In this document: one piece after another, positions 18,553 to 26,986 of the stretch
Numbering within the stretch: position 1 is the first letter of the stretch
Layout of the letters: every line of letters begins with the position of its first letter
Assembly (NCBI RefSeq): GCF_030053425.1
Contig: NZ_JASGBI010000001.1
Span: 409,001-473,000 of the forward strand
Reading direction: 5' to 3'
From: Lysobacter stagni
Lineage (GTDB): Bacteria; Pseudomonadota; Gammaproteobacteria; Xanthomonadales; Xanthomonadaceae
DNA length: 64,000 bases
The notes under the pieces: model-generated
What the model saw: the letters and a program-made list of their open reading frames with translations, nothing else
Databases searched by the model: none
Told to the model about the DNA's origin: nothing
Program-made: the position numbers and the translations under genes

Positions 18553-18960
18553 ATGTACCAGCCGTTCAACGAACAGTTCGCCGCCGCGACGCGCCAGTTC
18601 GCGGACACGGCCGCACAGGTCAACCGCCTCGCTCTCGACAACGCCGAGGCCGTCTTCGGCCTGCAGCTGTCGGCGATCGAGGACCGCGTCAACGCCACTT
18701 TCGCCTTCCTGGGCGAAGCGGCCGAAGCGCGCGATTTCGAAAGCCTCAAGACCCTGTGGCCGAAGGGCGCGCAAGTCGCCCGCGAGAATGTCGAGCGTGG
18801 CATCGCCACGGGCCAGGAAGTCTTCGGCCGCACGCTGAAGGCGCAGGGCGCGATCACCGAACTGGCCAAGTCGCAGTTCGAAGCCGCTGCCCGCGGCGTG
18901 CAGGCCAACGTCGAGAAGACGGTGAAGGCCGCCGCCCCGAAGGCCCCGGCCGCGAAGTAA
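18553..18960 (+). CDS. Phasin family protein
   Basis: The product has 135 residues, alpha-helical and Ala/Gln-rich, matching the phasin-2 pattern: FNEQFAAATRQFADTAAQVN near the start, LDNAEAVFGLQLSAIEDRVN in the middle, and a Lys/Ala/Pro-rich tail (AAPKAPAAK) like those of PHA granule proteins. Phasins coat polyhydroxyalkanoate granules or act as small chaperone-like helices. No PHA synthase or depolymerase gene is nearby. The start has a CAGGAG ribosome site; a terminator follows about 80 bases downstream, so it is a single-gene unit. Confidence 0.85.
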   Translation: MYQPFNEQFAAATRQFADTAAQVNRLALDNAEAVFGLQLSAIEDRVNATFAFLGEAAEARDFESLKTLWPKGAQVARENVERGIATGQEVFGRTLKAQGAITELAKSQFEAAARGVQANVEKTVKAAAPKAPAAK

Positions 18961-19041
18961 CGCACCGACGCAAGCTATCGCTTCTTTTCTCTCCTTTTAC
19001 TTTCCGACTCTCTCCGCCACCCCTCCCGGCGGTATGGAAGG

Positions 19042-19068
19042 CCCGGCAGCCCTGCTGCCGGGTTTTTT
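19042..19068 (+). terminator. Rho-independent terminator after phasin gene
   Basis: An 8-bp GC stem (CCCGGCAG / CTGCCGGG) with a five-base loop is followed directly by six T residues and further T-rich sequence. It is a textbook intrinsic terminator about 80 bases after the phasin stop. Confidence 0.9.
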
Positions 19069-19239
19069 GTTTTCTGGGCCTGGCGTCGCGCCACGCATCC
19101 TCTCGGAAGAATCCCATTCCCGATGGATCGCTCTCCCCGTGTAATGCCCCGCTCGTAGTCCGAACCTCCCCGCCCGCCGGTTGCGTCTCACGCGGCGTGA
19201 AACTAGGCTTCGCGTGCCGCCCCGTCCGTCGGGCGCGGT

Positions 19240-19277
19240 GAACGATGGGGATCGTTCGGACACTCCGCAGAGTGTCC
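19240..19277 (+). promoter_or_regulatory. Two back-to-back perfect hairpins in the DUF2167 leader
   Basis: GAACGAT-GGGG-ATCGTTC (19240-19257) is followed with no gap by GGACACT-CCGCAG-AGTGTCC (19258-19277). They end 23 bases before the start codon, just upstream of the AGGGGAAG ribosome site. They may stabilise the mRNA, gate translation, or be paired protein-binding dyads; no T-tract follows. Confidence 0.6.
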
Positions 19278-19300
19278 TCATCACAATTCAGGGGAAGAGC

Positions 19301-20158
19301 ATGGGAAAGCGTTGGTGGTTCCTGTTGGCTGCGTTCGTTCTCGCCTTGGCGACGGCGCTGCCCGTGGCCGCGCAGGAGGGCGATGACGTATCGCAGTTGC
19401 CGTGGCAGGTGGGCCCGACCAAGGGGCAGATCGGCAATCGCGCTACGATCGACGTGCCGGACGGATACGCGTTCCTCGGCGCCGATGGCGCACGCAGGCT
19501 CAATGAGCTGACCGAGAACCCGCCCGCTGGCGTCGACGAGTACGTCATCGCGCCGAAGGATCTGTCCTGGTTCGCATACTTCAGCTTCGAAGACGTCGGC
19601 TACGTGAAGGACGACGAGAAGCTGGATGCGGACGAGATCCTGACGTCCATCAAGGACGGCACCGAAGCGTCCAACGAGGAGCGCCGCAGCCGCGGCTGGG
19701 ACACGCTGGTCATCGATGGCTGGAGCTTCAAGCCGCAGTACGACAAGCAGGTCAACCTGCTCGAGTGGGCCGTGCTCGCCCACGCCGACCCGTCCAAGCA
19801 CAAGGTCGTGAACTACAACACCCGCATGCTCGGCCGTCGCGGCGTGATGCAGGTGGTGCTGGTGGCCGCGCCGGAAGACCTGGACACGGCGGTGAGCCAG
19901 TTCAAGGGCCTCCTGCCCGGCTACACCTACAACAGCGGCGAGAAGTACGCCGAGTTCAAGGACGGCGACCACATCGCCGAGTACGGCCTGGCGGCGCTGG
20001 TCACCGGCGGTGCGGCCGCCGTGGCTTCGAAGAAGGGCTTCTTCGCCGCCATCGCGCTGTTCCTGGCCAAGCTGTGGAAGCTGGTGCTGGTCGGCCTGGT
20101 CGCGATCGGCGCGGGCATCCGCAAGTTCTTCGGCGGCAAGGACACCTCCGCGGAATGA
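19301..20158 (+). CDS. DUF2167 family membrane protein
   Basis: The product has 285 residues with a signal-like N-terminus (WWFLLAAFVLALATALPVAA) and membrane segments at the C-terminus (AALVTGGAAAVASKKGFFAA; KLVLVGLVAIGAGIRKFF). The middle domain holds DUF2167 signatures: GYAFLGADGARRLNEL, LSWFAYFSFEDVGYVKDDEK and WAVLAHADPSKHKVVNYNTR. The role of the family is not known; it is usually predicted to be envelope-anchored. It is the first of three genes joined by four-base ATGA overlaps, so the trio is translationally coupled. The leader carries two hairpins. Confidence 0.87.
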   Translation: MGKRWWFLLAAFVLALATALPVAAQEGDDVSQLPWQVGPTKGQIGNRATIDVPDGYAFLGADGARRLNELTENPPAGVDEYVIAPKDLSWFAYFSFEDVGYVKDDEKLDADEILTSIKDGTEASNEERRSRGWDTLVIDGWSFKPQYDKQVNLLEWAVLAHADPSKHKVVNYNTRMLGRRGVMQVVLVAAPEDLDTAVSQFKGLLPGYTYNSGEKYAEFKDGDHIAEYGLAALVTGGAAAVASKKGFFAAIALFLAKLWKLVLVGLVAIGAGIRKFFGGKDTSAE

Positions 20159-20853
20159 ACCTGCCGATGGACGTCCTGCTGGTGGTGGGCGTGATCGCCC
20201 TCTACCTGCAGGACTCCGCGATGCTGCTGCATTACGACGAGGTCGTGCTGACGCGCGACGCGTCGCGCTGGCATGCCACGGCAGGTGGCACGCTGGAATT
20301 CCGCGGACGTCGCCTGTTCGTGCCGGATGCGTGGCGACCCACCCGGGCCGCCTTCCGCACGAGCTGGTTGCAGGCGCGTAACGAACGTCCACGCACCCAG
20401 CTAGGGCATTTCATCGGCGGCCTGGCCGCGGTGCGGCGTGGATGCCGCTGGTTGTGGGCGCTGCTGCTGGTGGGGTTGCCGGTGCTGCTGTGGGTATTCC
20501 CGCATCCGCTGGCGCTGCTCGCGCTCACCGTCCTGGTGTACGCCACCACGGCATGGCTGGGCTGGCGCGTATGGCGCTTTCGTCGCGTGCTCGAACTGCA
20601 GCCACGCGAGGCGCTGTCGATGGGCTTCGAGCTGCTGTGCTGCCCACCGCACGCGATCAACCTGGTGCGGCGGCTTTCGCTGCGCCGCGGACTGGACGGC
20701 GATGCCATCGTCGCGGTGCAGCGCTGGTTGAACGACGACGAGGCGCGGCAGGCGCGCGAATGCATGCGCGGGCAGCTCGCCTACGCGATGGATTTCCACG
20801 GCGAACAGGCCAGCCTCGTGCAGGCACGCCAGCGACTGGAGGAAACGCAATGA
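20155..20853 (+). CDS. Membrane protein of unknown function in the DUF2167 operon
   Basis: The product has 232 residues. An N-terminal hydrophobic segment (MDVLLVVGVIALYLQDSAML) is followed by a small soluble part and then two membrane helices (about residues 100-140, LLLVGLPVLLWVFPHPLALL). The C-terminal 90 residues are soluble and basic. The motif LHYDEVVLTRDASRWHATAG near the start looks conserved in character but I cannot name the family. Start and stop overlap both neighbours, which ties it functionally to DUF2167 and the J-like protein. Confidence 0.75.
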   Translation: MNLPMDVLLVVGVIALYLQDSAMLLHYDEVVLTRDASRWHATAGGTLEFRGRRLFVPDAWRPTRAAFRTSWLQARNERPRTQLGHFIGGLAAVRRGCRWLWALLLVGLPVLLWVFPHPLALLALTVLVYATTAWLGWRVWRFRRVLELQPREALSMGFELLCCPPHAINLVRRLSLRRGLDGDAIVAVQRWLNDDEARQARECMRGQLAYAMDFHGEQASLVQARQRLEETQ

Positions 20854-21200
20854 ACTGGAACGAATGGGCCGTCGTGATCGGCGGCGGCGCACTGGGTTAC
20901 TGGCTGGTATCGGTGATGTGGCCGCACCTGCGCGAGAAGCGAGTCCCGGCCACGGCGCCACCGCCGGTGCCGGACGCACGCGTGCCGATGTGGCACGAGG
21001 CGCTGGGCGTACCGCCCAATGCAGACCGCGACACCATCGAAGCAGCCTTCCGCGCCAAGTTCGCCGAGTACCGACCCGAGCGCATCGCACACCTGCCGCC
21101 GGATGCACAGGCGTACGCCCGCGCGCGCGCGACGGAACTCGAACTGGCCTACGACGCGGCGCGGCGCGACCTGGAATGGCTGAGGCCGCGACGCGACTGA
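20850..21200 (+). CDS. Membrane-anchored J-domain-like protein lacking HPD
   Basis: The product has 116 residues. One N-terminal membrane helix (VVIGGGALGYWLVSVMW) is followed by a linker and a domain that aligns with the DnaJ fold: ALGVPPNADRDTIEAAFRAK (helices I-II) and ARATELELAYDAARRDL (helix III). The HPD tripeptide that stimulates DnaK is absent; that loop reads YRPERIAHL. It may therefore be a degenerate J-like adaptor rather than an active co-chaperone. It is the last gene of the operon, with a strong terminator 21 bases later. Confidence 0.7.
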   Translation: MNWNEWAVVIGGGALGYWLVSVMWPHLREKRVPATAPPPVPDARVPMWHEALGVPPNADRDTIEAAFRAKFAEYRPERIAHLPPDAQAYARARATELELAYDAARRDLEWLRPRRD

Positions 21201-21221
21201 GCGCCCGTCTTCGATGACCCA

Positions 21222-21259
21222 AACGAAACAAGCCCGCCGGATGGCGGGCTTGTTTCGTT
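21222..21259. terminator. Bidirectional rho-independent terminator
   Basis: A perfect 17-bp stem (outer arms AACGAAACAA...TTGTTTCGTT) with a four-base loop sits between the DUF2167 operon and the convergent RND pump gene. A-rich and T-rich ends make it work on both strands. Confidence 0.88.
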
Positions 21260-21277
21260 GTACGACCGTCGCGGACG

Positions 21278-24200
21278 TCAGGTCGCCGGTCGCGGCGTGG
21301 CTTCCTCGTCGTCCTCGTCACGCACGAGCACCGGCTTTTCGTCGAGCTTGTCGCCCAGCAGGCGACGCACCGCAACGTAGAACACCGGGATCAGCAGCAG
21401 GCCCAGGAACGTGGCGAACATCATGCCGCCGATCACGCCGGTACCGATGGCGTGACGCGAGTTGGCGCCCGCGCCGGACGAGATCGCCAGCGGGAACACA
21501 CCCATGATGAAGGCGAACGAGGTCATCAGGATCGGGCGGAAACGCAGGTGCGCCGCTTCGATCGTGGCGTCGCGCAAGGTCTTGCCGTGCTGGCGCTGCT
21601 CGATGGCGAACTCCACGATCAGGATCGCGTTCTTGGCCGCCAGACCGATCACCGTGATCAGGCCGATCTTGAAGTAGATGTCGTTGGGCAGCCCGCGAAG
21701 CAGCGAGAACAGCACCGCACCCAGCGCACCCAGCGGCACCACCAGCAGCACCGCCACCGGCACCGACCAGCTCTCGTACAGCGCCGCAAGGCACAGGAAC
21801 ACCACCAGGATCGACAGCGCCAGCAGTGCCGGCGCCTGGTTGCCGGAGAGGATTTCCTGGTACGACTGACCCGTCCAGTCGTAACCGAAACCTTCCGGCA
21901 GGTCGTTCTCGACGATGTTCTGCATGGCCTCCATGGCTTCGCCCGAGCTGTGGCCCGGTGCCTGCGAACCCACGATCTCGACCGAGGCATAGCCGTTGTA
22001 GCGCGTCAGCGACGGAGAGGCGGTGATCCAGCGGCTGTGCACCACGTTCGACAGCGGGATCATCGACGGCGTGTCGGCGTCCGACGCAGTCAGCGGGCTG
22101 GGCGTGAAGAAGCGCTGCAGCGATTCCGGCCCCGTGCGGTACGGCGCGTCGGCCTGCATGGTCACGCGCTTGACGCGACCGGACTCGACGAAGTCGTTGA
22201 CGTACACCGGCGCCAGCATCAGCTGGATGCCGCTGTAGATGTCGCCCACCGACAGGCCCATCGACTGCGCCTGCACGCGATCGACATCCAGGCGCAACTG
22301 CGGCGATTCCTCCAGCGCGTTCGGACGCACCGCGGTCAGCGCCGGCGTCTGGTTGGCCTTGCCCAGCAGCGTGTTGCGCGCCTGCGTCAGCGCGTCGCGA
22401 CCCTGGCCCTGGCGATCCTGCAGGTACATGTCGAAGCCGCCGAACTGGCCCAGGCCCGACACCGTCGGCAGGTTGATCACGAAGATCTGCGCATCGCGGA
22501 TGCCGAACAGCGCGCCGTTGGCTTTCTGGATGAACTCCGACGCCGTGACCTTGCGCTCGTCCCACGGCTTGAGGCGGATGAACGCGATGCCGACGTTCTC
22601 GCCCTGGCCGACGAAGCTGAAGCCGGCGACGGTGAAGATGCCGTCGAAGGCCTCATCCTTGCTCATCGTCTCGCGCACCTGGTCGAGCACGGCGTTGGTA
22701 CGCGTGATCGATGCGCCCGGCGGCAGGTTGATCAACGCGATCGCATAGCCCTGGTCTTCCTCGGGCAGGAAGCTGCCCGGCATGCGCGTGTACAGGAAGC
22801 CGCACAGCACCACCAGCACGCCGAACACCGCCATCCACCGCGGCGTGTGCTTGATCGCGCTGCCGATGTGGCCGATGTACGTCTTGGCGACCTTGTCGTA
22901 ATACTTGTTGAAGGTGCGGAAGACGATGTTGTCGCGGTGGTGGTCGGCCGTGGGCTTGAGCAGCGTCGCGCACAGCGCGGGCGTGAAGCCCAGCGCGAGG
23001 AACGCCGAGAAGAACATCGCCATGGCGATGGTGATGGCGAACTGCTTGTAGATCTCGCCGGCCGAACCGCCCTGGAACGCCGACGGGATGAACACCGCCG
23101 CCAGCACCACCGTGATCGCCACGACTGCGCCGGAGATCTGCGTCATCGACTTGCGGGTGGCCGCCTTCGGCGACAGGCCTTCCTCGGTCATGATGCGTTC
23201 GACGTTCTCGATCACCACGATCGCGTCGTCCACCACGATGCCGATCGCCAGCACCATGCCGAACAGGCTGAGCTGGTTGATCGTGAACCCGATGAAGTAC
23301 ATGCCCAGGAACGTGCCCAGCAGCGCGATCGGGATGACCAGCGTCGGGATCAGCGTCGCCCGGAAGTTCTGCAGGAAGATCAGCATCACCAGGAAGACCA
23401 GCACGATCGCCTCGAACAGCGTCTTGATCACTTCCTTGATCGAGACGGCAACGAAGGTCGAGCTGTCGTACGGCGAGAACCAGGTCACGCCCTTGGGGAA
23501 CGTGGACTGCAGTTCGTTCATGCGCGCGGTGACGGCCTCCGCCACGCCCAGCGCATTGGCGCCCGGCGCCAGCTGGATGGCGAAACCGGCTGCGGGCTTG
23601 CCGTCCCAGCGGCTGTCGAAGCCGTAGAACGTGGCGCCCAGGCCGATGCGCGCGACGTCGCGCAAGCGCACGCTGGTGCCGTTGGCGTTGGTGCGCAGGA
23701 TGATGTTGCCGAACTGCTCGGGCGTGCTGAAGCGACCCTCGGCGGACACCGTGGCGGTGAAGCCCTGGCCTTCCGGGGCCGGGTCGGCGCCGATCTTGCC
23801 GGCCGCGAACTGCACGTTCTGGCCGCGCACCGCCTGCAGCACTTCCGTCGCCGACAGGCCGAAGCCGCGCAGCTGGTCGGGGTTCAACCAGATGTTCATC
23901 GCGTATTCGCTGCCGAACAGCTGGGTGCTGCCCACGCCTGGAACGCGCGCGATCTGGTCGAGCACGCGCGAAGCGATGATGTCGCTGAGCGCGTCGCGAT
24001 CCATCGACTCGTCTTCCGAGCGCAACGCCACGACCTTCAGGAAGCCGGCGTTGGCCTTGGCCACGACGACGCCCTGCTGCGTCACTTCGGTGGGCAGGCG
24101 CGGGGTCGCCAGCGCGACCTTGTTCTGCACCTGCACCTGCGCGATGTCCGGGTCGGTGCCCGGTTCGAACGTCAGGGTGATGTTGGAGCCGCCGCTGGAG

Positions 24201-24448
24201 CTGGAGGACGAGCTGAAGTAGACGAGGTTGTCGATGCCTGTCAGCTGCTGCTCGATCACCTGCGTGACCGCGCCCTCGGCCGTCTCGGCGCTGGCGCCGG
24301 GATAGGACGCGGACACCGTCACCTGCGGCGGCGCGATGCTCGGGTAGGACTCCACGCCGAGGTTCATGATCGCGAGCACGCCGCAAAGCGAGATCAGGAT
24401 CGCGATGACCCAGGCGAAGACCGGGTGGTTGATGAAGAATCTGGACAT
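21278..24448 (-). CDS. RND multidrug efflux pump, inner-membrane subunit (AcrB/MexB type)
   Basis: The 1056-residue product is full length for HAE1-family pumps that export drugs and detergents by proton antiport. The start MSRFFINHPVFAWVIAIL is typical. The proton-relay pair is present at Asp407-Asp408 (GIVVDDAIVVIENVERIM), exactly the E. coli AcrB numbering, and the relay Lys near residue 940 lies in GLAAKNAILIVEF. It follows the adaptor gene by nine bases. There is no outer-membrane factor gene in the operon, so it must use a TolC/OprM protein encoded elsewhere. Substrates cannot be predicted. Confidence 0.95.
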   Translation of the reverse strand: MSRFFINHPVFAWVIAILISLCGVLAIMNLGVESYPSIAPPQVTVSASYPGASAETAEGAVTQVIEQQLTGIDNLVYFSSSSSSSGGSNITLTFEPGTDPDIAQVQVQNKVALATPRLPTEVTQQGVVVAKANAGFLKVVALRSEDESMDRDALSDIIASRVLDQIARVPGVGSTQLFGSEYAMNIWLNPDQLRGFGLSATEVLQAVRGQNVQFAAGKIGADPAPEGQGFTATVSAEGRFSTPEQFGNIILRTNANGTSVRLRDVARIGLGATFYGFDSRWDGKPAAGFAIQLAPGANALGVAEAVTARMNELQSTFPKGVTWFSPYDSSTFVAVSIKEVIKTLFEAIVLVFLVMLIFLQNFRATLIPTLVIPIALLGTFLGMYFIGFTINQLSLFGMVLAIGIVVDDAIVVIENVERIMTEEGLSPKAATRKSMTQISGAVVAITVVLAAVFIPSAFQGGSAGEIYKQFAITIAMAMFFSAFLALGFTPALCATLLKPTADHHRDNIVFRTFNKYYDKVAKTYIGHIGSAIKHTPRWMAVFGVLVVLCGFLYTRMPGSFLPEEDQGYAIALINLPPGASITRTNAVLDQVRETMSKDEAFDGIFTVAGFSFVGQGENVGIAFIRLKPWDERKVTASEFIQKANGALFGIRDAQIFVINLPTVSGLGQFGGFDMYLQDRQGQGRDALTQARNTLLGKANQTPALTAVRPNALEESPQLRLDVDRVQAQSMGLSVGDIYSGIQLMLAPVYVNDFVESGRVKRVTMQADAPYRTGPESLQRFFTPSPLTASDADTPSMIPLSNVVHSRWITASPSLTRYNGYASVEIVGSQAPGHSSGEAMEAMQNIVENDLPEGFGYDWTGQSYQEILSGNQAPALLALSILVVFLCLAALYESWSVPVAVLLVVPLGALGAVLFSLLRGLPNDIYFKIGLITVIGLAAKNAILIVEFAIEQRQHGKTLRDATIEAAHLRFRPILMTSFAFIMGVFPLAISSGAGANSRHAIGTGVIGGMMFATFLGLLLIPVFYVAVRRLLGDKLDEKPVLVRDEDDEEATPRPAT

Positions 24449-24457
24449 GGCGGGGGA

Positions 24458-25639
24458 TTAGTCCTTCTTCTGGGCCTGGCCCTTGTCGGCCTCACCCTTG
24501 CCGGCCGGCGCCTGCGGAATCTGGCCGGTGGCGTCCACGGGTGTCGCCTTGGCCGGCTGGCCCGGCTGCGCGCGCTGCACGCCGGACACGACCACCTGGT
24601 CGCCCGGAGACAGACCGCTGGACACGACCCAGTTGGCGCCCTGCTGGCGATCGACGGTGACGTCCTTGCGCACGACCTTGCCGTCGGCGCCGACCACCAG
24701 CACGTAGGCGCTCTTGGCATCGCGCTGCAGGCCGACCTGCGGCACGAGGTACGCGTTGGACTGCTGGCCCAGCGTGGCCTTCAGCGTCACGAACGTGCCC
24801 GGCAGCAGGGTCTTCTCGGGATTCGGGATGCGTGCGCGCAAGGCGATGGCGCCCGTCGCCGGATCGACGATGTCGCCGGAGAAATCCAGCGTGCCCAGGT
24901 GCTCGTACGGCGTGCCATCGGGCAGCAGGACCTGCACCTTGCCCGCATTCGGGCCGGTCTGCGCACGGCGCACCTGCTCCAGCTCGGTCACGCTGAGGGA
25001 GAAGTTCACGAACAGCTGATCAATCTGGTCGACGGTGGTCAGCAGGGTCGCGGTGCCCTGCCCGACCAGCGCGCCCTCGGTGACCTGCTGCTTGCCGGCG
25101 CGACCGCTGATGGGCGCGGTCACCGTGGCGTAGCCCAGGTTGATGCGGGTGTTGGCCAGTGCGGCCTCGGCCTGCTTCACCGATGCGCCGGCACTGCGTT
25201 CGGCGGCGAGCGCATTGTCCAGGTCGGACTGCGAGACGAACTTGTCCGGCGCCAGGCGGCGCGCGCGGTCGGCGGCGGCCTTGGCGTTGGCGTAGTTGGC
25301 CTGCGCCGACGCCAGCGAGGCCTGCGCCTGGCCCACTTCAGCCTGCAGGGGTGCCGGATCGATCCGGAACAGCACCTGCCCGGCCTTCACGTCGCTGCCT
25401 TCCTCGTACACCCGGCGCTGCAGCACGCCGGCAACGCGTGCGCGCACGTCGGCGCTGCGGAATGCGGCCAGGCGGCCGACCAGATCCTTCTGCAGGGGGA
25501 CATCGGACGGCTGCAGCTTCACGACGCCGACTTCCGGCGGGGGCATGTCGCCCTGCTGGGCCTGATCCTTGCCGCCACAGGCGGACAGTACGAGGGCCAA
25601 CGCGGCGGCAAGCGCCACCGTGCGCGGGTTCTTGACCAT
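24458..25639 (-). CDS. RND efflux periplasmic adaptor lipoprotein (AcrA/MexA type)
   Basis: The ATG at 25639 has a GGAG site and starts a lipoprotein signal with lipobox LSAC (Cys near residue 21). The 393-residue product shows the usual order: lipoyl half (ADVRARVAGVLQRRVYEEGS), helical hairpin (about 95-150, ASLASAQANYANAKAAADRA), second lipoyl half (VTAPISGRAGKQQVTEGA), beta-barrel (ALRARIPNPEKTLLPGTFV) and membrane-proximal domain. It links the inner-membrane pump to an outer-membrane channel. It is the first gene of the pump operon; no TetR-type repressor is adjacent. Confidence 0.94.
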   Translation of the reverse strand: MVKNPRTVALAAALALVLSACGGKDQAQQGDMPPPEVGVVKLQPSDVPLQKDLVGRLAAFRSADVRARVAGVLQRRVYEEGSDVKAGQVLFRIDPAPLQAEVGQAQASLASAQANYANAKAAADRARRLAPDKFVSQSDLDNALAAERSAGASVKQAEAALANTRINLGYATVTAPISGRAGKQQVTEGALVGQGTATLLTTVDQIDQLFVNFSLSVTELEQVRRAQTGPNAGKVQVLLPDGTPYEHLGTLDFSGDIVDPATGAIALRARIPNPEKTLLPGTFVTLKATLGQQSNAYLVPQVGLQRDAKSAYVLVVGADGKVVRKDVTVDRQQGANWVVSSGLSPGDQVVVSGVQRAQPGQPAKATPVDATGQIPQAPAGKGEADKGQAQKKD

Positions 25640-25687
25640 GGGGGAAGACTCCGGTTCCGTCATGTACGAGCGTTGCAGCTCAGATTG

Positions 25688-25715
25688 GTTCTAATTCCTA
25701 TACCGCCCAGTCTAA
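25688..25715 (-). promoter_or_regulatory. Candidate promoter of the RND pump operon
   Basis: On the minus strand TTAGAC (25715-25710) and TAGAAC (25693-25688) are separated by 16 bp within an AT-richer stretch upstream of the adaptor gene. The match to sigma-70 is moderate. The region would also be the place for a repressor site. Confidence 0.3.
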
Positions 25716-25762
25716 CATTGTCGATGAACAGCCCATCCCCCATTGGTCACGGGATGGGGCGA

Positions 25763-26440
25763 TCACGCCGGTTCAAGCAAATGCGCCAGCTTTGCCGGAT
25801 CGGGTGAGTTGTGGAACGGAAGACGACCCCAGCACGGTACCGGCATCCGCTGCCTGAGCAGGGTGAAGTTGTCGTCGGCGCGCGCCATCGCCGGATCGAT
25901 GTCGTTGGCGATCCAGCCCGCCAGACGAAGCCCATCGGCCTCGATGGCGCGGGCGGTGAGCCGGGCGTGGTTGATGCAGCCCAGGCGCAACCCGACGATC
26001 AGCACCACGGGAAGCTTGAGCGCGCGCACCAGGTCGCACTGGTCCAGGTCCGCCGACAGCGGCGCGGCCCAGCCGCCGACGCCCTCCACGACCACCGCAT
26101 CGGCCTGCGATGACAGGCGCGCGAACGCCGCCTCGATCGGCGCAAGGGTAACCCGGATGCCGGCATCGGCAGCCGCCAGCTCCGGCGCCAACGGAAGGGG
26201 CAGCGCGAACGGATTCACGTCGTCGTAGGCCGGGCGCGGATCGCTTGCGGCCTGCAGAGCGAGCGCGTCCTCGTTGCGCCATCCCCCGGGCGTGGCATCG
26301 CAACCGCTCGCCAGCGGCTTCATGCCGACCGCGCGAAGCCCACGCAATCTCAACGCGTGCAGCAACGTCGCACTGGCGACCGATTTGCCGATGCCGGTGT
26401 CGGTTCCGGTGACGAACCAGCCGCGGGTCACGGCGCGCAC
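25763..26440 (-). CDS. bioD: Dethiobiotin synthetase
   Basis: The 225-residue product makes the ureido ring of dethiobiotin from 7,8-diaminopelargonate, CO2 and ATP, the penultimate step of biotin synthesis. The P-loop with its typical flanks is visible (FVTGTDTGIGKSVASATLL), followed by MKPLASGCDATPG, DVNPFALPLPLAPELAA (substrate loop) and VVEGVGGWAAPL. Length is normal. It stands apart from other bio genes and is divergent from the sulfoxide reductase gene with a 60-base gap. Confidence 0.93.
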   Translation of the reverse strand: MRAVTRGWFVTGTDTGIGKSVASATLLHALRLRGLRAVGMKPLASGCDATPGGWRNEDALALQAASDPRPAYDDVNPFALPLPLAPELAAADAGIRVTLAPIEAAFARLSSQADAVVVEGVGGWAAPLSADLDQCDLVRALKLPVVLIVGLRLGCINHARLTARAIEADGLRLAGWIANDIDPAMARADDNFTLLRQRMPVPCWGRLPFHNSPDPAKLAHLLEPA

Positions 26441-26500
26441 CGGTTGGGACCGGCCGGGCCGCCCCCATTTACGCTGATAGACTGCATGAAAGAGGCGCTC

Positions 26501-26986
26501 ATGTTCACCAGCGAAAGTCTAAGCGGCACCAAGACCGAACAGTACGCACAGCTGCTCGCGCAGGCGCGCGCGCTGCTCCATGGCGAGCGCGACCGCATCG
26601 CCAACGCGGCCAACCTGTCGGCGCTGGTCTACCACTCGCTGCCCTCGCTCAACTGGGTGGGCTTCTATTTCTACGACGGTACCGAGCTGGTCGTGGGCCC
26701 CTTCCAGGGCCTGCCGGCCTGCGTGCGCATTCCGCTGGACAAGGGCGTCTGTGGCGCGGCCGCTTCGACCCGCCAGACGCAACGGGTGACCGACGTGCAC
26801 GCATTCCCGGGCCATATCGCCTGCGATTCGGCCTCCAATTCGGAGCTGGTGGTTCCGCTGACCCACGCCGACGGCACGCTGGTCGGCGTCTTCGATCTCG
26901 ACAGTCCTGAATTGGGCCGTTTTGACGTTGAAGACCAGCACGGCCTGGAGGCAATCGCAAAGGCCTTCATGGAGTCACTGGAATGA
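26501..26986 (+). CDS. msrC: Free methionine-(R)-sulfoxide reductase, GAF domain
   Basis: The ATG at 26501 follows an AAAGAGG site; an alternative ATG lies at 26486. The 161-residue product is a single GAF domain of the fRMsr (YebR) type, reducing free methionine-R-sulfoxide with thioredoxin. The three conserved Cys are present: two in ACVRIPLDKGVCG and the third in HIACDSASNSE. NWVGFYFYDG and GVFDLDSPELGRF are also diagnostic. It is coupled by a four-base overlap to the TfoX C-terminal protein. Confidence 0.9.
   Translation: MFTSESLSGTKTEQYAQLLAQARALLHGERDRIANAANLSALVYHSLPSLNWVGFYFYDGTELVVGPFQGLPACVRIPLDKGVCGAAASTRQTQRVTDVHAFPGHIACDSASNSELVVPLTHADGTLVGVFDLDSPELGRFDVEDQHGLEAIAKAFMESLE

Noticed and set aside
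21452..25807. A 1451-residue frame on the plus strand across the RND pump
   Set aside because: It is the antisense of two clear efflux genes. Its product is rich in His, Arg and Gln with no fold-like pattern, which is usual for antisense frames in GC-rich DNA.
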